Both the position numbers and the translations under genes were made by a program. From the NCBI GenBank assembly GCA_032622095.1, contig CP136068.1, positions 125,621,989 through 125,685,988 on the forward strand: 64,000 bases of DNA, written 5' to 3'. Shown here in pieces: positions 11,301 to 23,339 of the stretch. This DNA is from Siphonodentalium dalli. Taxonomy: Eukaryota > Mollusca > Scaphopoda > Gadilida > Siphonodentaliidae. The notes under the pieces were generated by a model. That model saw only the letters and a program-made list of their open reading frames with translations. It was not told the DNA's origin and made no database searches. Position 1 is the first letter of the stretch. Every line of letters starts with the position of its first letter.

Positions 11301-13057
11301 TATCTTCCCCCGTTATGCATAAAAAAGTAAATGATTGAAACCCCCATAATATGTATGTCCAATCATATCCTTGTTATGTCTACATGCGTATATTCGGTCT
11401 ATATTTAGTTGTTATGGTTAGAGGTATATGGCTTACACATCTGCCGATGGTATGGTACCTCTCGTTTGAGGGATATCCTCTTTCGGTAACCAGAAACAGA
11501 CTACAACCGTTTTAGTCACGCGGAGAAATGAAACATTTATCGACAAATTCGTCTTGTTCCGAGAAATTAAATTATGCTTGTTATCGACAAATGTGTGAAT
11601 TAGGAACTGTAAAGCGAATTGCATTGTAAAGACGAAGCTAATAGAATGAAATGATGGATGAGTGATTATTGATCTGAAAATGAGATAAAATACACCAGTT
11701 CACCAGTGTTCACTCGCCATCACTACCGCTGGTCACTCGTGGGATTGCATTTGCACTGAGGAACTGACCACGGGTCGCCTCGGCATCATAAATCAGTGAT
11801 GAGGTATGTTTTATAGATATACATAGTTGATAGTTATATTTTTACAATGATTAATGTAATTTAGCAGGTATGCGAAATGTGAAAATTGGCGTAATGGTTC
11901 GATCTCGGTATACCATATTCTGGTAATAGTGCATGGTACACAATTCGCGACGTGGGTTCCAACTTGTCCGATGTAGACCAGTGTCGATTTAAAAAATATG
12001 TTGCGGCGCCTAAATGCTTATGCACAGGTTACTGGAGGAAGTACTAGAATACCAATATACTCTATACCAGTGTCACTTTTGTTGGTATTTTGGTATTCCA
12101 CGGGAGCCTGTGTGTTTAGGGGGCTCAAATTTTTTGTTCAAGCGCTATTTATAAACGTGTAGCACAGTAAGCGTTGTTTGCAGAACATTGATTTACGTGT
12201 GTTGCATATGCACAAATATATAGCATAATACATTCAAAATAGCATAACTTTGGTATAATTCGGGCACAAGTATTAAAAATACTACAATTTGCCCCAACAT
12301 TTGACCATTTTGTCCGAAAAGTGCCAGTAATCTTAAACAAGCAAAACGTAATGGGCTGCAGCCGCATGCCAACTGGCCCAAACGGCTATTAAACCACATG
12401 GTAATTATATATAAACACTGAATTGTTTTTGTTATGACGATATGACTAACTTAAGTTTAGTAACAATCATTTGGAGTCACGTTAACTAACCCACACCTTT
12501 CAGTGGATCACCGTGACTAACTCTGGTCTAAGTGTTACTGATTAAGTTACACTTAATAATAACTCTAATGCATCACTGCCTTAAATGATGCTTAATAGTC
12601 ATTGATTTCAATGTCCATTGCATCAAAATTCTATTAGATCTAGAATTGAAAGAATGTGATGGGAAGATAGAGTGGCATATATCATAACTTCGCTCCCACA
12701 CCAAAGGCTACATTATTGGGATACAAGATTCTAATTTCATAGACACCACATACATCTCGGAAAAATATGAACCAGTTAAACAGACCTACATGTATACCAC
12801 AAACTATTGTTATACCTCTCAACATATCATAATTAGATTAGGTATCTGATTATGGATAATATATCTTATATTTTCATCAACTTTTTACGTCAAAATATTA
12901 ATTGTATCCTAGCTATCAATATGTTATCCTACTCATATCTTTGCGGCATTGGTATCATTGTGAGTTATTATAAAATAAATGGCTAGTGTTGTAAATTTAA
13001 GAATGTATTTAGGTCTAATCGTGTATTTCAACTGATATAGATAATATGATAAACACA

Positions 13058-13202
13058 AGAGTTAACTGTTCTGATTAGAGTATGTGATTTCTCCTCTTGT
13101 GATATGCAAGGATTATTTCCACTCGGCTAGCGCCTCATACAAATAATCATCCGCAATCACTCGAGGAGAAAAACCACACGCTACTCAGAACAGTTAACTA
13201 TT
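13058..13202. mobile_element. Small TIR element (~145 bp)
   Basis: Inverted ends with core AGTTAACTGTTCTGA and a following TTTCTCCTC box surround about 60 bp containing CGGCTAGCGCCTCATAC. The mirror copy in the right arm is at 36,216-36,362. Non-coding. Confidence 0.6.
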
Positions 13203-13539
13203 GTCTATATCTGGTTGTCTGCCTTAGTTATTTTGTCTAAACAAAGTTAGTCATCCAGGGACAAACTTTTGACTATCATAAGTTAGTCATTTTGAATAAA
13301 TTATTTTCTTCTGTGAATGGTACACTCTACATGTACTTATTGTTTTACTATGAATTATATCAGATGCTACAGTAGCGAGGTAATTGCACGCCTGCTATAT
13401 TACAGCATTGTCAGTTATAGATACACACCGCGTTTGTGCAGAAATTTCCAACGTTAGATATTATGCTGTCTAATTGGTGCATGTTTCATGTAACAAAATA
13501 ATAATATTAATCATATTAAGCCTGCTATCCGATTAAGGA

Positions 13540-13725
13540 CTTGGAGCCCCAGTAGCTAAGTCAGTAAAACGCATTGCTCGTTAATCCGTCATAAGTTTGG
13601 TCACCGCTGTCGATCCGGGAACTCGTCCTTACATTTACACGGGACGAGTAGCTTGTATTGTATATGAATGTGTTAGTTACTGGTCGGGATCGGTAGCTTG
13701 TACATGCAGTGCGCTGTCTTTCCGC
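13540..13725 (+). mobile_element. tRNA-headed SINE fragment
   Basis: The head resembles a tRNA gene with RNA polymerase III internal promoter: an A-box-like TAGCTAAGTCAGTAAAACGC at about 13,553 and a B-box-like CTGTCGATCCGG at about 13,607, some 35 bp apart. The acceptor stem does not close well, so this is not a functional tRNA. It is followed by about 100 bp of unrelated tail. The mirrored copy in the right arm is at 35,743-35,930. Confidence 0.5.
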
Positions 13726-14507
13726 CACCACAAAAACCAAGAAAACTAAGATGCATGTATCAGGTCACGCATGAACTATTTAGCATAGAATGATTCAGTT
13801 CGGTTGCAGTTTCACAACGTTACAACTGACATACGATTACACAAGACGAACCTTGGATGTGGAACTATGTAAGAGTGAAAATTAATGTTCTAAATCCCAT
13901 GTTTCACCTTTAGTGGTAATGGGGTCGTACTTTATTAACACGCAAGTAGTGTAATTAAGTACGGGTAATTAAAAGTAACAAATCGTTTAGTTTCTATCGT
14001 ATCGGCTGAAAGGGGTGAGCAGATTGCTGGTGATGAATGTTCTCGCTAGCTGCCAATATAATGTGCATATTTGTCCCGTTACGTGTATACACTGTAGCAT
14101 TGGCGGGCCAGAGTGTGTTGACATGGTAATTGTTTGGTTCATTAATAACAGATCAGCAGGGATGTGTCGTGATAACGTATACGTGGACATATGCTATCTA
14201 AACGGTTAAATTAACGGTTGATATATTACACCACCGTGTATAGTCGGTTTAAATAGGAATATTATATAGGGACGTGTGCTCAATTTTGGTGTGGGCCGAT
14301 GATCAACAAAAAATCAGAGGTAAATGTCGGCGTGCGGGAGGGCCATTTTTTCAATATTTTTTAAAGAAATTGAGCAGTTGCAGCAGCAGCAGCAAAAAAA
14401 AGGGTGTACAATTGGCAAATGATGAGGGATGGTGTGACGTGTAACTAGGATTAAAATTAGATATGCAATTTGGAGATTATTGGATGAGGGATGTTATATT
14501 AATTATA

Positions 14508-15001
14508 TTAAAGGGACAAGAGGGCTTAGTTGTTGAAAATATTCATATTTGTTCCAAACTCCGTAAACAGAAAAATATTAAAACGCTTACATTTTGGTTC
14601 AAATATACGATCACGATCGCTTAAACATCATGCTTACATAAAGACCTACTACATTTACATTTACCTAAACAAGAGTCTGATTGTGTTATAGAAGGCAGCA
14701 CAATGCTACTGGCTAATCACACACAAATGGTATAGACGCTCTTTATTATTTCCAAATAAGGAATTGAGCAACAAAGAACACTCTTTATGTTTACCATCAT
14801 AATATAAAGAAACAACAGGAAAGTAACTTTTTATGCTTTGTTTACATAACAATCGTCAAATTTACATATTGTTTATGAGATATTTCACATTTGTATATTA
14901 ACAAAGTCTGTCTATATTTGAATATTATTTTCGTTTGTAGCGGTTTTTGACAGGTGAAAATATGTTCACAGGATACCCACCAAGGCCTTCCGTACCTTTA
15001 A
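14508..15001 (+). mobile_element. TTAA-flanked MITE (piggyBac-type)
   Basis: Begins TTAAAGGGACAAGAGGGC and ends GGCCTTCCGTACCTTTAA, so TTAA flanks near-inverted termini (AAGG.AC..GAGG). The ~0.5 kb interior is shared with 34,981-35,482 and 44,450-44,949 and, inverted, with 21,656-22,256. TTAA target use is the hallmark of piggyBac-like elements. No transposase is encoded. This copy is the most diverged of the three plus-strand ones. Confidence 0.75.
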
Positions 15002-15261
15002 GGTATACTGCAACTTTTTTTCGTTTCAATAGCAGAATACAGAATGCTATTAAGAAGTGACAGAAAACACAGATTTTTTTTTTAATTATAAGTATTGAGC
15101 AGTAAGAAATATTTGAGTCGAGGAAACCAGTAACGAAAGGCGATATTAACATGATTTCTGTCAGAGAATAATTGTTTACGTTCCAATGAATATTAAAATG
15201 TACTGAAAACAAACTGCTAATGGGTGCCAGACTTTCATAAACACAAATTATGTATTAATGT

Positions 15262-15535
15262 TGTAACGACATATTTCGTTCTTTAATGTCTCAAAAAATA
15301 GGGGGTAGGGATGTTTGGATCTCTAGTTTAACGACATTTTTCGGTCTTTGTAGTTTAATGACATTTTTCGGTCTTTATAATATCTCAAGATATAGGGGGT
15401 ATTTGGATCTCTAGTTTAACGACATTTTTCGGTCTTTATAGTTTAACGACATTTTCGGTCTTTAATATCTCAAGATACAGGGGCCCTTAGGGGGTATTTG
15501 GATATCTAGTTTAACGACATTTTTCGGTCTTTGAT
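15262..15535. repeat. Short tandem array
   Basis: Six copies of a ~24 bp unit (GTTTAACGACATTTTTCGG…), some directly adjacent and others separated by TATCTCAAGATATAGGGGG, giving a compound unit of about 90 bp. Confidence 0.85.
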
Positions 15536-15627
15536 ATCAAAATGGAAGAAGTACATCTTTGGAAAGATGTGGTGGCCCTAAAAAGGAAAGTTGTTTGGTG
15601 GTCTTGAAATGCAGTCTTCCTTGATTA

Positions 15628-15995
15628 AAGTGATGTGAAACACTCCGGCAGACACCGGGCAGAGTGATCAAATAGAAATTAAGAATAATCTTTCTCAAAG
15701 TAGTTATTTGTTACGAATATTAATCCAAATGGATGATACACAACGTCATTCTCATATATTAGTTAAATGCAATGACTCTCGATGGCGAAATCCTTTTTTT
15801 TAATTACAGCCGATAGTTGCGCCCCGAATCGAGATGTAAATATTTACAATTTGGAGTAGTTCAGACGATGTTCTCTATGAAGTTGTGTGGTAGATTTCTT
15901 TGGAAATTATCAGTAATGTTAGTAGAATGATAACATTCCGCAGGTTGGCAAAGTGCCTGAGCACTAACTTATCAATTTCTCGCACCCGAAAAAGT
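15628..15995. repeat. Dispersed repeat R, copy 1
   Basis: Starts TAAAGTGATGTGAAACACTC. It aligns along about 360 bp with 46,830-47,185 (shared GCCCCGAATCGAG-like block, 'gtagttcagac' and a 'ttagtagaatg' box near the end), and over its first ~110 bp with 22,433-22,550. Non-coding; class unknown. Confidence 0.65.
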
Positions 15996-16367
15996 CCATG
16001 ACAAGTCCATAATATGTCTTAAAGCATATATATAAATCTCCGAAAACAAAAATTCTAAAGCATTAAACGATTTGCTATATTTCCAGGGCATATATTTCAT
16101 CTGATTTTGCTTTTTGCTGATATATACTTTTTCACGAGAATCCAGGGTAATTTGCGAGAATATTTACGAGAATCTAGATTTGGATTCTCGCCGAAATATA
16201 AGCCCAGATTTCACTCTAAATGGCATAAATTGTACCGTGGTTCCCATGTTCGCCAAAGAGGCATAAATTTATTTCAGGATAATACTAATAGGCATTCATT
16301 TATATCACTGATATCAGGACAATAAATAGCCATTTCCATTGCATGGAACAGAAAAGAGCGTTATTGT

Positions 16368-16712
16368 TTATCGGTGTTGTTTTTGGAAGTGGTGGTAGTT
16401 CAATTTTATACGTTTCGACCCCCAATAAGTATTTCCGAACAAATGAATTATTAACAAGCGTGACATGACATCATTGACGAAGATAATTAACACCGATCTA
16501 CGAGAAGTAGCCAAATACCTTAAGGTAATTGACAGTCTTTCGGTTGCTATTATCTGATTATTGATAGTCTCATGTTGGTATCCTGCTTCTCTATAGGAAT
16601 CAGATTGCGTTTCTAGAGTCGGGGAGCGAGTCCACTTTGGAATGCTAAAGGTGAAGGTAACTGAAGAATGACCTTCACCTGATAGATGCGACACCTTATT
16701 AAAGGATGACAT
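16368..16712 (-). pseudogene. Possible PIF/Harbinger transposase scrap
   Basis: Within a 114-codon ORF only residues about 40-70 (16,500-16,600) are informative: YREA followed by ATERLSITLRYLATS. This resembles the N-terminal helical region of Harbinger-type transposases ('…eRLaiTLRfLAtG'). No DDE catalytic region follows. The rest of the ORF looks random. It sits about 30 bp downstream of the end of the broken Helitron-type reading frame. Confidence 0.4.
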
Positions 16713-16739
16713 CCCGTTTATTTGATTTGTACATAATAT

Positions 16740-17330
16740 CTAAACAAGAAAAGATAAATCTTTCAACTCCGATGGAACAATTCCAACATAAAGAAAATTC
16801 AATTTCTTATGTAAGACTGGAATTACATGTCCGCAAGACCTGTGGCATTTACGACACAAAGCTGAATCCCTAGCAATTTCCAAATTATCCAAAACATCAT
16901 CGCAAATGTGACGTGGAACCTTTGACACTTGATTAGAGAACAAGAATTTACAACACATACCACATTCAAAATCAGCAGGCTCTCGTATTGCACACTCATA
17001 TTCAACATTGTGATTAACATCAGACACATAATCTATATTTAATAGATCTACCCATGTGTCAACTTCATAAACAAAAGACACTGGAGGTGTGAAACTGTCC
17101 GATACAGAGTAAATAAATGAAACAGGTGAATGAAATTCATGTAAATTGTCTAGGTCAATACACAATGATATGGAAGTGTGATCAATTGGAACGCACTTGA
17201 CTGGCAATATCTGATTACTACATTCAATATCAAACTGTACTGGATTCACCTTTGTTGTTTTTTTCCTTTGATTGATTTTACTACATGTACCATAACAATG
17301 ATCTTTATTCTGGCAGCAACCACATGATCG
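16740..17330 (-). pseudogene. Helitron-type protein, Cys-rich pre-Rep region, truncated
   Basis: The frame is open from a TGA at 17,331-17,333 to a TAG at 16,740. It starts with a Cys cluster (CGCC….HC…C) and a basic patch, then an acidic region, then CGMCCKFLF, and a second cluster LCRKCHRSCG followed by FLYVGIVPSELKDLSFL. A CxxC / CxxCH pair followed by 'L..G.iP.EL..L' is a region I know from upstream of the Rep (Helitron-like N) domain in animal Helitron replicases. The expected Rep-HUH and PIF1 helicase parts are absent: the frame stops right after the motif. It overlaps the preceding ORF in another frame, implying a frameshift near 17,330. Confidence 0.55.
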
Positions 17331-17824
17331 TCATACACTTCACGTGATGCGACAGTATATGGGATATTTGGATTACATGTATATGGCTCATTTGTGTCAT
17401 ACATAACACCATACAAATTTGTTGACAGAAAATTTCTATCATTGTCCACCGAAGCATTTAAGACTACATTAACATTCTGTTGTAAAGCATCGTTTTTCTT
17501 ACTTAAACGTTTGGAACACTTCTTTAATGAGCTTGAAGCATAGTGGTGATCACTACAGCTACCGGTAGCCCATACATGTACATCCCTAGTATTATTCTTA
17601 ACACTATTCCGAAATTTGCTTTCAACACACACAGTTTGATTTGTCTGCACTTGCATACCACAACTCTGATTCGCACTCTTCACCTGACATTGCTCAATTA
17701 TGCTTTCTTGACATGCTTCAACAGTTACATTTATAGCGACATTTCCCTTTGTTTTTAAATAGTTATCGGCTGTGGTGCTCACTGCTGAATCAATCATAAA
17801 TGGCCCACTTTCTAATTCTTCCAA
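17246..17824 (-). pseudogene. Middle segment of the Helitron-type protein, low complexity
   Basis: A 192-codon open stretch in the same frame as the upstream protease ORF, but separated from it by TAA (17,843) and TGA (17,831). It lacks an ATG at its start, so it is a continuation rather than a separate gene. The content is polar, Asn/Ser/Cys-rich, with a basic patch (SLKKCSKRLSKKND) and no recognised domain. It ends by running out of frame into the Cys-rich segment. An intron could in principle remove the stops, but no convincing donor/acceptor pair was seen. Confidence 0.45.
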
Positions 17825-17842
17825 TAGCTGTCACTGTCTGTG

Positions 17843-18481
17843 TTATAATAGGAGTGATCTAAAAAAATGTCCTGCATAATTATCAAACACGTGCAGAATA
17901 AGTTCATCAAAGGACTCAAAATTCAACAAAACTGCTGTACCTCCAGACGAAGTTCGTCTTAACAAATCTCGTTGATGAGAGTCAAAAATTATAAATATAT
18001 TTCTTGTTCTGTCAATATAAAAGCTAACAGTGATGTCTCCAAATGTTATAATGTGAAATTCACTAAGACTTAATGCTGAAATCAATGATTCAAGAAACGA
18101 TTGTTGCCCAAAAACGCTGTCTATATCCGCATTTACAACACCATGAAATTGGTCGCGAACATATCGGATGTGGAAAATATTATTAAACAGGTCTAAATTT
18201 TCGGGCAAATGATAATGTCCAAGATATCCAGTGTTTGAATTTAGAATGTCCATATGTACACTTTGAACTAACTGCGAATACAAAATCGTTCCCTGTTCTA
18301 ACAGTCCATCCAAATCATATGCATCAATGTTCACAAGTTTATCATTTTGGTTTTGATCGTTGGTCCGGCCAGATGAAAAAAATAACAATGCTACCAAAGC
18401 AATTGCTGTACACTGAACACCATTAAAAGTTGAAAACTGTTGGCAGCCCTGGTGTAAATTTGCCCTCACAGCTCTGACCAT
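17843..18481 (-). CDS. Tegument-USP-like cysteine protease domain of a Helitron-type element
   Basis: 212 codons from an ATG in a strong Kozak context (A at -3, G at +4); an in-frame Met ten codons earlier (18,511) is less likely. The N-terminus has Gln11 and, 13 residues on, Cys24 in GVQCTAIAL. Near the C-terminus FDSHQRD supplies Asp167-x-His169. A Gln/Cys pair with 13-residue spacing plus Asp-x-His is the active-site plan of the ubiquitin-specific protease of herpesvirus large tegument proteins (peptidase family C76). Related domains occur at the N-terminus of Helitron-like proteins in fish and invertebrates. Predicted role: deubiquitinase or protease encoded by the transposon. All putative catalytic residues are present. 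The frame ends FFRSLLL then TAA and does not continue into the next segment, so the full-length protein is broken. Two diverged repeats with GCGCATGCGC boxes lie upstream. Confidence 0.6.
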   Translation of the reverse strand: MVRAVRANLHQGCQQFSTFNGVQCTAIALVALLFFSSGRTNDQNQNDKLVNIDAYDLDGLLEQGTILYSQLVQSVHMDILNSNTGYLGHYHLPENLDLFNNIFHIRYVRDQFHGVVNADIDSVFGQQSFLESLISALSLSEFHIITFGDITVSFYIDRTRNIFIIFDSHQRDLLRRTSSGGTAVLLNFESFDELILHVFDNYAGHFFRSLLL

Positions 18482-18944
18482 GGTGATTGACTGATTCTGA
18501 ATCAGATACACAGTAAAATGGAAGGCAAAAGAATAAAATATTATTATCAGTATAACAAATAGTGAATGTAGAAAAATTCGTTAAAAGAAAAAGATTTATT
18601 TGGAATTTGAATTATTTTGATTTGTAAATCTAAATCGCGAAAGAAAATTCAGAGGGTCCAGTAATTTGACTAAATTTAGCAATCGCAGAAAATGGCAACA
18701 CGCCAACTACTAGTAACTAGAGTAACAGAACAAAGGATTATTGAAATCTGCGATTATACAAATAAACTTCGCAGGTGCGGTGGATATTTACAGAACTGAT
18801 CTTACCATCGTGTTATCAACACAAAATTGACTATTATTTATCAAATGACATCGCCATCATAAATTAAATAAATGAAACAAGTCAATACAAATTTCTCTGT
18901 CTGGACTAATAATAAAAATGGCGACGTCTTCATGGAATTCTATC

Positions 18945-19510
18945 ATTTCTGCGCATGCGCAAGAAACTTCCAAATAAGGAGTCGCCATATAACGAAACTG
19001 CAATCTCAATAATTACCAAGCAATTAAAGTCTTAACATACAAGTCAGAAATATTGTTTCATGATCGAACTGCGGACCTGATAATTATCGAAATATGTAGT
19101 CGAAATAATTTTTAATTAGTTAATCACATCATTTAGACATCAACACACTCTTAAAGACGCAATACACCGCCATCTAATGTCGTTGTTTAACTGGGTCGGT
19201 GTTTGTTGTTATCAATCGTTTATTGCTTCGTTTTTAGTACGATCATTGTATCTGTTTTGCGCATGCGCAAGTCACTTTCCATATTTGGAATTTCCATATA
19301 TGGGATTTGTGTTAACATCAATACCAATCAAGCCATAACTAATAACCACGCAATTATCTTAGCATAAAAATAAGATATATCGTAATTTATGCAACTACGA
19401 CCCTGTTAACCCTGATAACTAATAAAATATACCGGCCAATTCATTTTAAGATCGTTATTTCACTTTGCTTTAGGCATAAATACACTCTTAAACGCACAGA
19501 AACGACCCAT
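18945..19510. promoter_or_regulatory. Two diverged tandem repeats with NRF1-like palindromes
   Basis: 18,945-19,170 and 19,255-19,510 align as direct repeats about 308 bp apart. Each begins with TGCGCATGCGCA (18,950-18,961 and 19,258-19,269), followed by an AAGTC/AAGAAACTTCC region, a 'caagcaatta' block and a 'cacactcttaaa(g)acgca' block. The palindrome equals the animal NRF1 consensus. They lie 0.45-1.0 kb upstream of the minus-strand protease ORF, so a promoter role is plausible but is inference. 18,512-18,944 and 19,511-19,770 show nothing else. Confidence 0.4.
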
Positions 19511-21655
19511 TGGCGTTAATTTAAATATACTCGGTATTTATTATATTACTTTTTTATTGCTTAGTATAGAGTTAGACCCTCGACACCTGTCAATATATTT
19601 GGGCTGAATTCATCTGATGCGGTATTATTCCTCGAAATAAACAACAAAGCCGTCCTTACTTCGAAATGTAGTTTGGGCTAACATTTACACAAATCCTCCA
19701 TGTGTTCTCAGTCGACACACAGATCATCCCAGAAACAACTGTGAAATAAACACCCAAGGTTTGGGTGAAATGACAGCGTCTGGATACTAGTTATGTCCAT
19801 CTTTAATGATGATGGTTGCTGAATAATGCAACATAATGTATACCCCAACTCCTAGCAACTAACCAACATACATACGGTTATATGAGACTGGCTTGTTCTG
19901 GCACATGTAATCACATATACTTCTCTGCATATGACTACATTATATGCGTTCAAATATAATACCCAACAACCTGATTGTGCATAAATACATATAACCTCTG
20001 TAACTATACAGTGTATACATATGCAGAAAATGAAGTATAACATAATATATACCACACAGTAGTAAGTATTTGTTTGTTTATATCGAATATAACATGTCCT
20101 GAAGGAGGGTTTATTCAAATGCCTGGTTAAGTGATACACGTTTTCCGGTATATATGCAGAGAATGCACAAATACTGTCCTAATTTGATTTCCACCAAATT
20201 CATAAATATTTATCCTCATGCTATGCGATGATTAAAATAAGGTAGTTTTTTAAGTAGAGGCCAAATTGGTGCCGATCGAGTCAGGGATGGGTACCTAAGT
20301 TGAAAAAAACAATAATTGCAATTTGTTTGCGCCTGCCATTGACCCATATGGAGCCTAAACATATCATACCGTTTCTTGCAGACGTTAGTTCCGATATTTA
20401 TCCCCAACAACGAGCAGTATATATAAGCGCCTATGATGTATTTGTGGACGTATTTTCTGCATAATATTATGTAGCCTTAAATGTAAGACTTGATGCAGCT
20501 GCAGCCCCGTCGCCACATATTCATTATCACCTGTATCGACTGACAAGTGTCGCGTTTCACAAATCCAGCAGGAAGAGGACTTTTGTTGGATTTTTGTCAG
20601 AGACCAGAATTGGAGAGGGTTCCACGAAATTAGCCTTTGGTTAATCAAACAAAGTGCTATTGAAATCAACTTTCTATATAGGTCGTAGTGCCAATCGAAA
20701 CTCCCCAGGTCGACCTGAATAAAAGCTTTGTCTGGAATAGACTAGAAGATTAAACCTTGAAAATTGCGAAACACAATGGCAATTCAAATCTCGAGAAGGA
20801 TGTAGCTTTTTCGTTTTTTTTATAAATAAACTGGATAATATTGACCAATTTTACACACTAATTTGTTCATCGTTCCAACGTCCGAACCATGACTAACAAC
20901 TCACGTAATCTCGCATCGTAGAAGAATATTGCACTGCATGGTCATTCATGTATGTACGTTCACTGGCATAGCTTCAAATTAAAAATTAATGTAAAACGGA
21001 CTTGGTGGAAAGCTAATCTTGGAGGTTATGTTATACATGAAATTTACCACATCTAAAAAAAACATCGCCATTAGCCACCGAAAGAAAAAACACCCGGGTG
21101 GCTTTACCAGCTGGATATTTGGATGAGGTATACACTTCTTTATATAGTGAAGGTCGTCGCTGATCTATTACTCTCTATGTATATACACATGTATGGTGGA
21201 CGCAAAAACTGGCCATATCGTACTTTTCCAGTAGGTCGGATTTCAAATTGGAGATATAATCCGCTCAATAACCTGTACTGAATGTTAACGTACACAACTA
21301 AGAGGGAAAATCGACAATGTTCCCACTGATAGACACACAACAACACCGTGCGAAAATGGTTCCGGAATCACGATCAGTATATTAACACAGAATCCCTGCA
21401 GTACTGTAAATGCGTATAGCAGCGAGATCTAATGGACATGAGTTACAGGGCGACCGATTTCAATCAAATAACTATTTTATTATTCTGTTTCAGTCGATGC
21501 GATGTATTGTTGTAGGTATTTTCCGAAAGCGCGCCAATTTACCATACAATATTTCTCATATTGACCGTTAAAAGTCTTTAAAATGTTATCGCTTGACTTT
21601 AAACTCAAACCCACTGGGGAACAGAAGCGACCATTGTGCCACAGAAGAAGTTTAC

Positions 21656-22256
21656 TTTACATATATGGGCGGCGTTGGCGGTGGGTATGCTGTTAAAATA
21701 TTTACCTCCGTCAAAAACCGCCATAAACAGAAATAATAGTAAAATATAGACAGACCTTGTTCTTATACCAATCAGAAATATGGCATAAACAGTATGTTAT
21801 TGTCAAATGTTTTTCCTTTGTTATGTAAACAAAAGCAAATAACGTTACAGAACCTGGCTTTTGTTTAGATCCGGTTAAATGTTTTTCCTTTGTTATGTAA
21901 ACAAAAGCAAAAAACGTTACAGAACCCGGCTTTTGTTTAGATCTGGATATGGTATACGTAAAGAGCGTTATCTGTTACAGTTTTCCTGATATGGAAATAA
22001 TAAAGAGCGTTTATATCATTTGTGTGTGATTAACCAAAAGAATTGCGCTGTCTAATGTAAACAGAAGCAAAACGTATGTAACACGAGCAGGCTCTTGTTT
22101 ACGTACAACATCGTACGTGTTGACGAAAATATACTATTTACGCGCTGATTATGTTTGGCATATGAACAAAACTATATATATTTCAATATTCCTTCTGTTG
22201 ATGGCGATTTGAACAAATATGAATATTTCTGCAACGAACGCCGCCCGTGCCTTTAA
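21656..22256 (-). mobile_element. TTAA-flanked MITE, inverted copy with internal duplication
   Basis: Reverse orientation copy of the 34,981-35,482 family. The end at 22,253-22,256 is TTAA preceded by CCGCCCGTGCCT; the other end near 21,656 is eroded. Termini read GGGCGGCGTT, a variant of GAGGCCTT, so it may be a subfamily. A 72 bp segment (AAATGTTTTTCCTTTGTTATG…) is tandemly duplicated at 21,805-21,948, explaining the extra length. Confidence 0.7.
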
Positions 22257-22432
22257 GGCATGGTTAGTAGCTGAGATATCAATGGTAACATAATTCTCGG
22301 TATTGATCAGACTCAGTTTAAAATAATGCGGGGCTACATTCTAAAATTATGAATGATATATATGAGGCATATATATGGAGAACTCATATTATATAGGATA
22401 CAAGCAGGTTTACCCGGCGTTGCCCAGGTTAA

Positions 22433-22550
22433 AGTGATGTGAAACCCTCTGTGGATATTTGGTGGGAATAGAGGATACTCTTGCTCTCAATGTGTTACAC
22501 GTACTCTCATAAATTGTATATCCAAATGGCATCACAAAACATGGAATATA
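22433..22550. repeat. Dispersed repeat R, fragment
   Basis: TAAAGTGATGTGAAACCCTC then about 100 bp aligning with the start of 15,628-15,995, preceded by ACCCGGCGTTGCCCAGG. 22,551-23,330 has no recognised feature. Confidence 0.5.
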
Positions 22551-23339
22551 AGTAGTGACTCACCTTGTCAGATCGGAGCGATTATCATTTTGTTTATCGC
22601 GTTTAATCCGTCCCACCAATAAAGAAGTATTTATTTGTTTACAACTGCGAGATTTTGAGTTGTTTATGTTAGGCGATAAGTATGTTCTAACAAATGAAAG
22701 AAATCCTCAGTATCGGGCAGATATACCCTTGTCAGATGTCAATATTGGCGGATCCTGAAAAGTCATATGCTACGGAACTGCGTTTTTCTTTATCTCAGAA
22801 GTAACAATATTTGACTGCACACTGTGACCACTATTTTTGAACAGGCCTGCTCTCCATTTCCATATCTCTTGGCAATTGTAACTTTTTTTGTGGAAATTAT
22901 ATTGAATGGGTTAGACTCAATCGTGTTATAATATTATTGATGAGCCATTCTAATTATGCAATCCTCTGACGATTCAGGGTCCCTCATTTGGAATGAATAT
23001 ATGTATCTGTTAAACAGATTGATATAAATATACATTTAATGCTTTCTTCTATGTATCTGTGTTGCTAGATCATTATAGGAATGCCCTGATTTCCATCCCC
23101 ATATAAATATGACAGTTGAGACGATATAATTGTTCAAGTGACTTAATTCGGTCACAATTTGTCGAGATTGTGAAATTGGAATGCCAAAAACTCGTTAGAA
23201 CGACATAGAGATGGCCTGGGAGATGACTATATATAACGTTGTTGGATATCGGCGAATTGAACAATCTTATAAATGCTAGTGAATCTCCTCTCGCCATCCA
23301 TGACCCAAACGATCCCAAATGTTATCGATTAATTGGTTC

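Larger units (their letters stand above)
13726..19770. other. Six-kilobase block present only in the left arm
   Basis: The right arm runs continuously across this point (about 35,730-35,743). Homology in the left arm stops near 13,725 and resumes at 19,771. The block holds a TTAA element, a short tandem array, element R, a transposase scrap and the Helitron-type coding block. No target-site duplication is evident, so insertion in the left arm and deletion from the right are both possible. 13,726-14,500 shows nothing recognisable. Confidence 0.7.

Noticed and set aside
13540-13625. tRNA gene
   Set aside because: A and B boxes are present but the acceptor stem and anticodon arm do not pair properly, and the copy in the other arm has the same non-tRNA tail; better read as a SINE.
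15575-15600. GTGGTGGCCCTAAAAAGGAA resembling a histone mRNA 3' stem-loop
   Set aside because: The 3' half of the stem (AGGGCC) is not complementary here and no histone coding sequence lies upstream on either strand.
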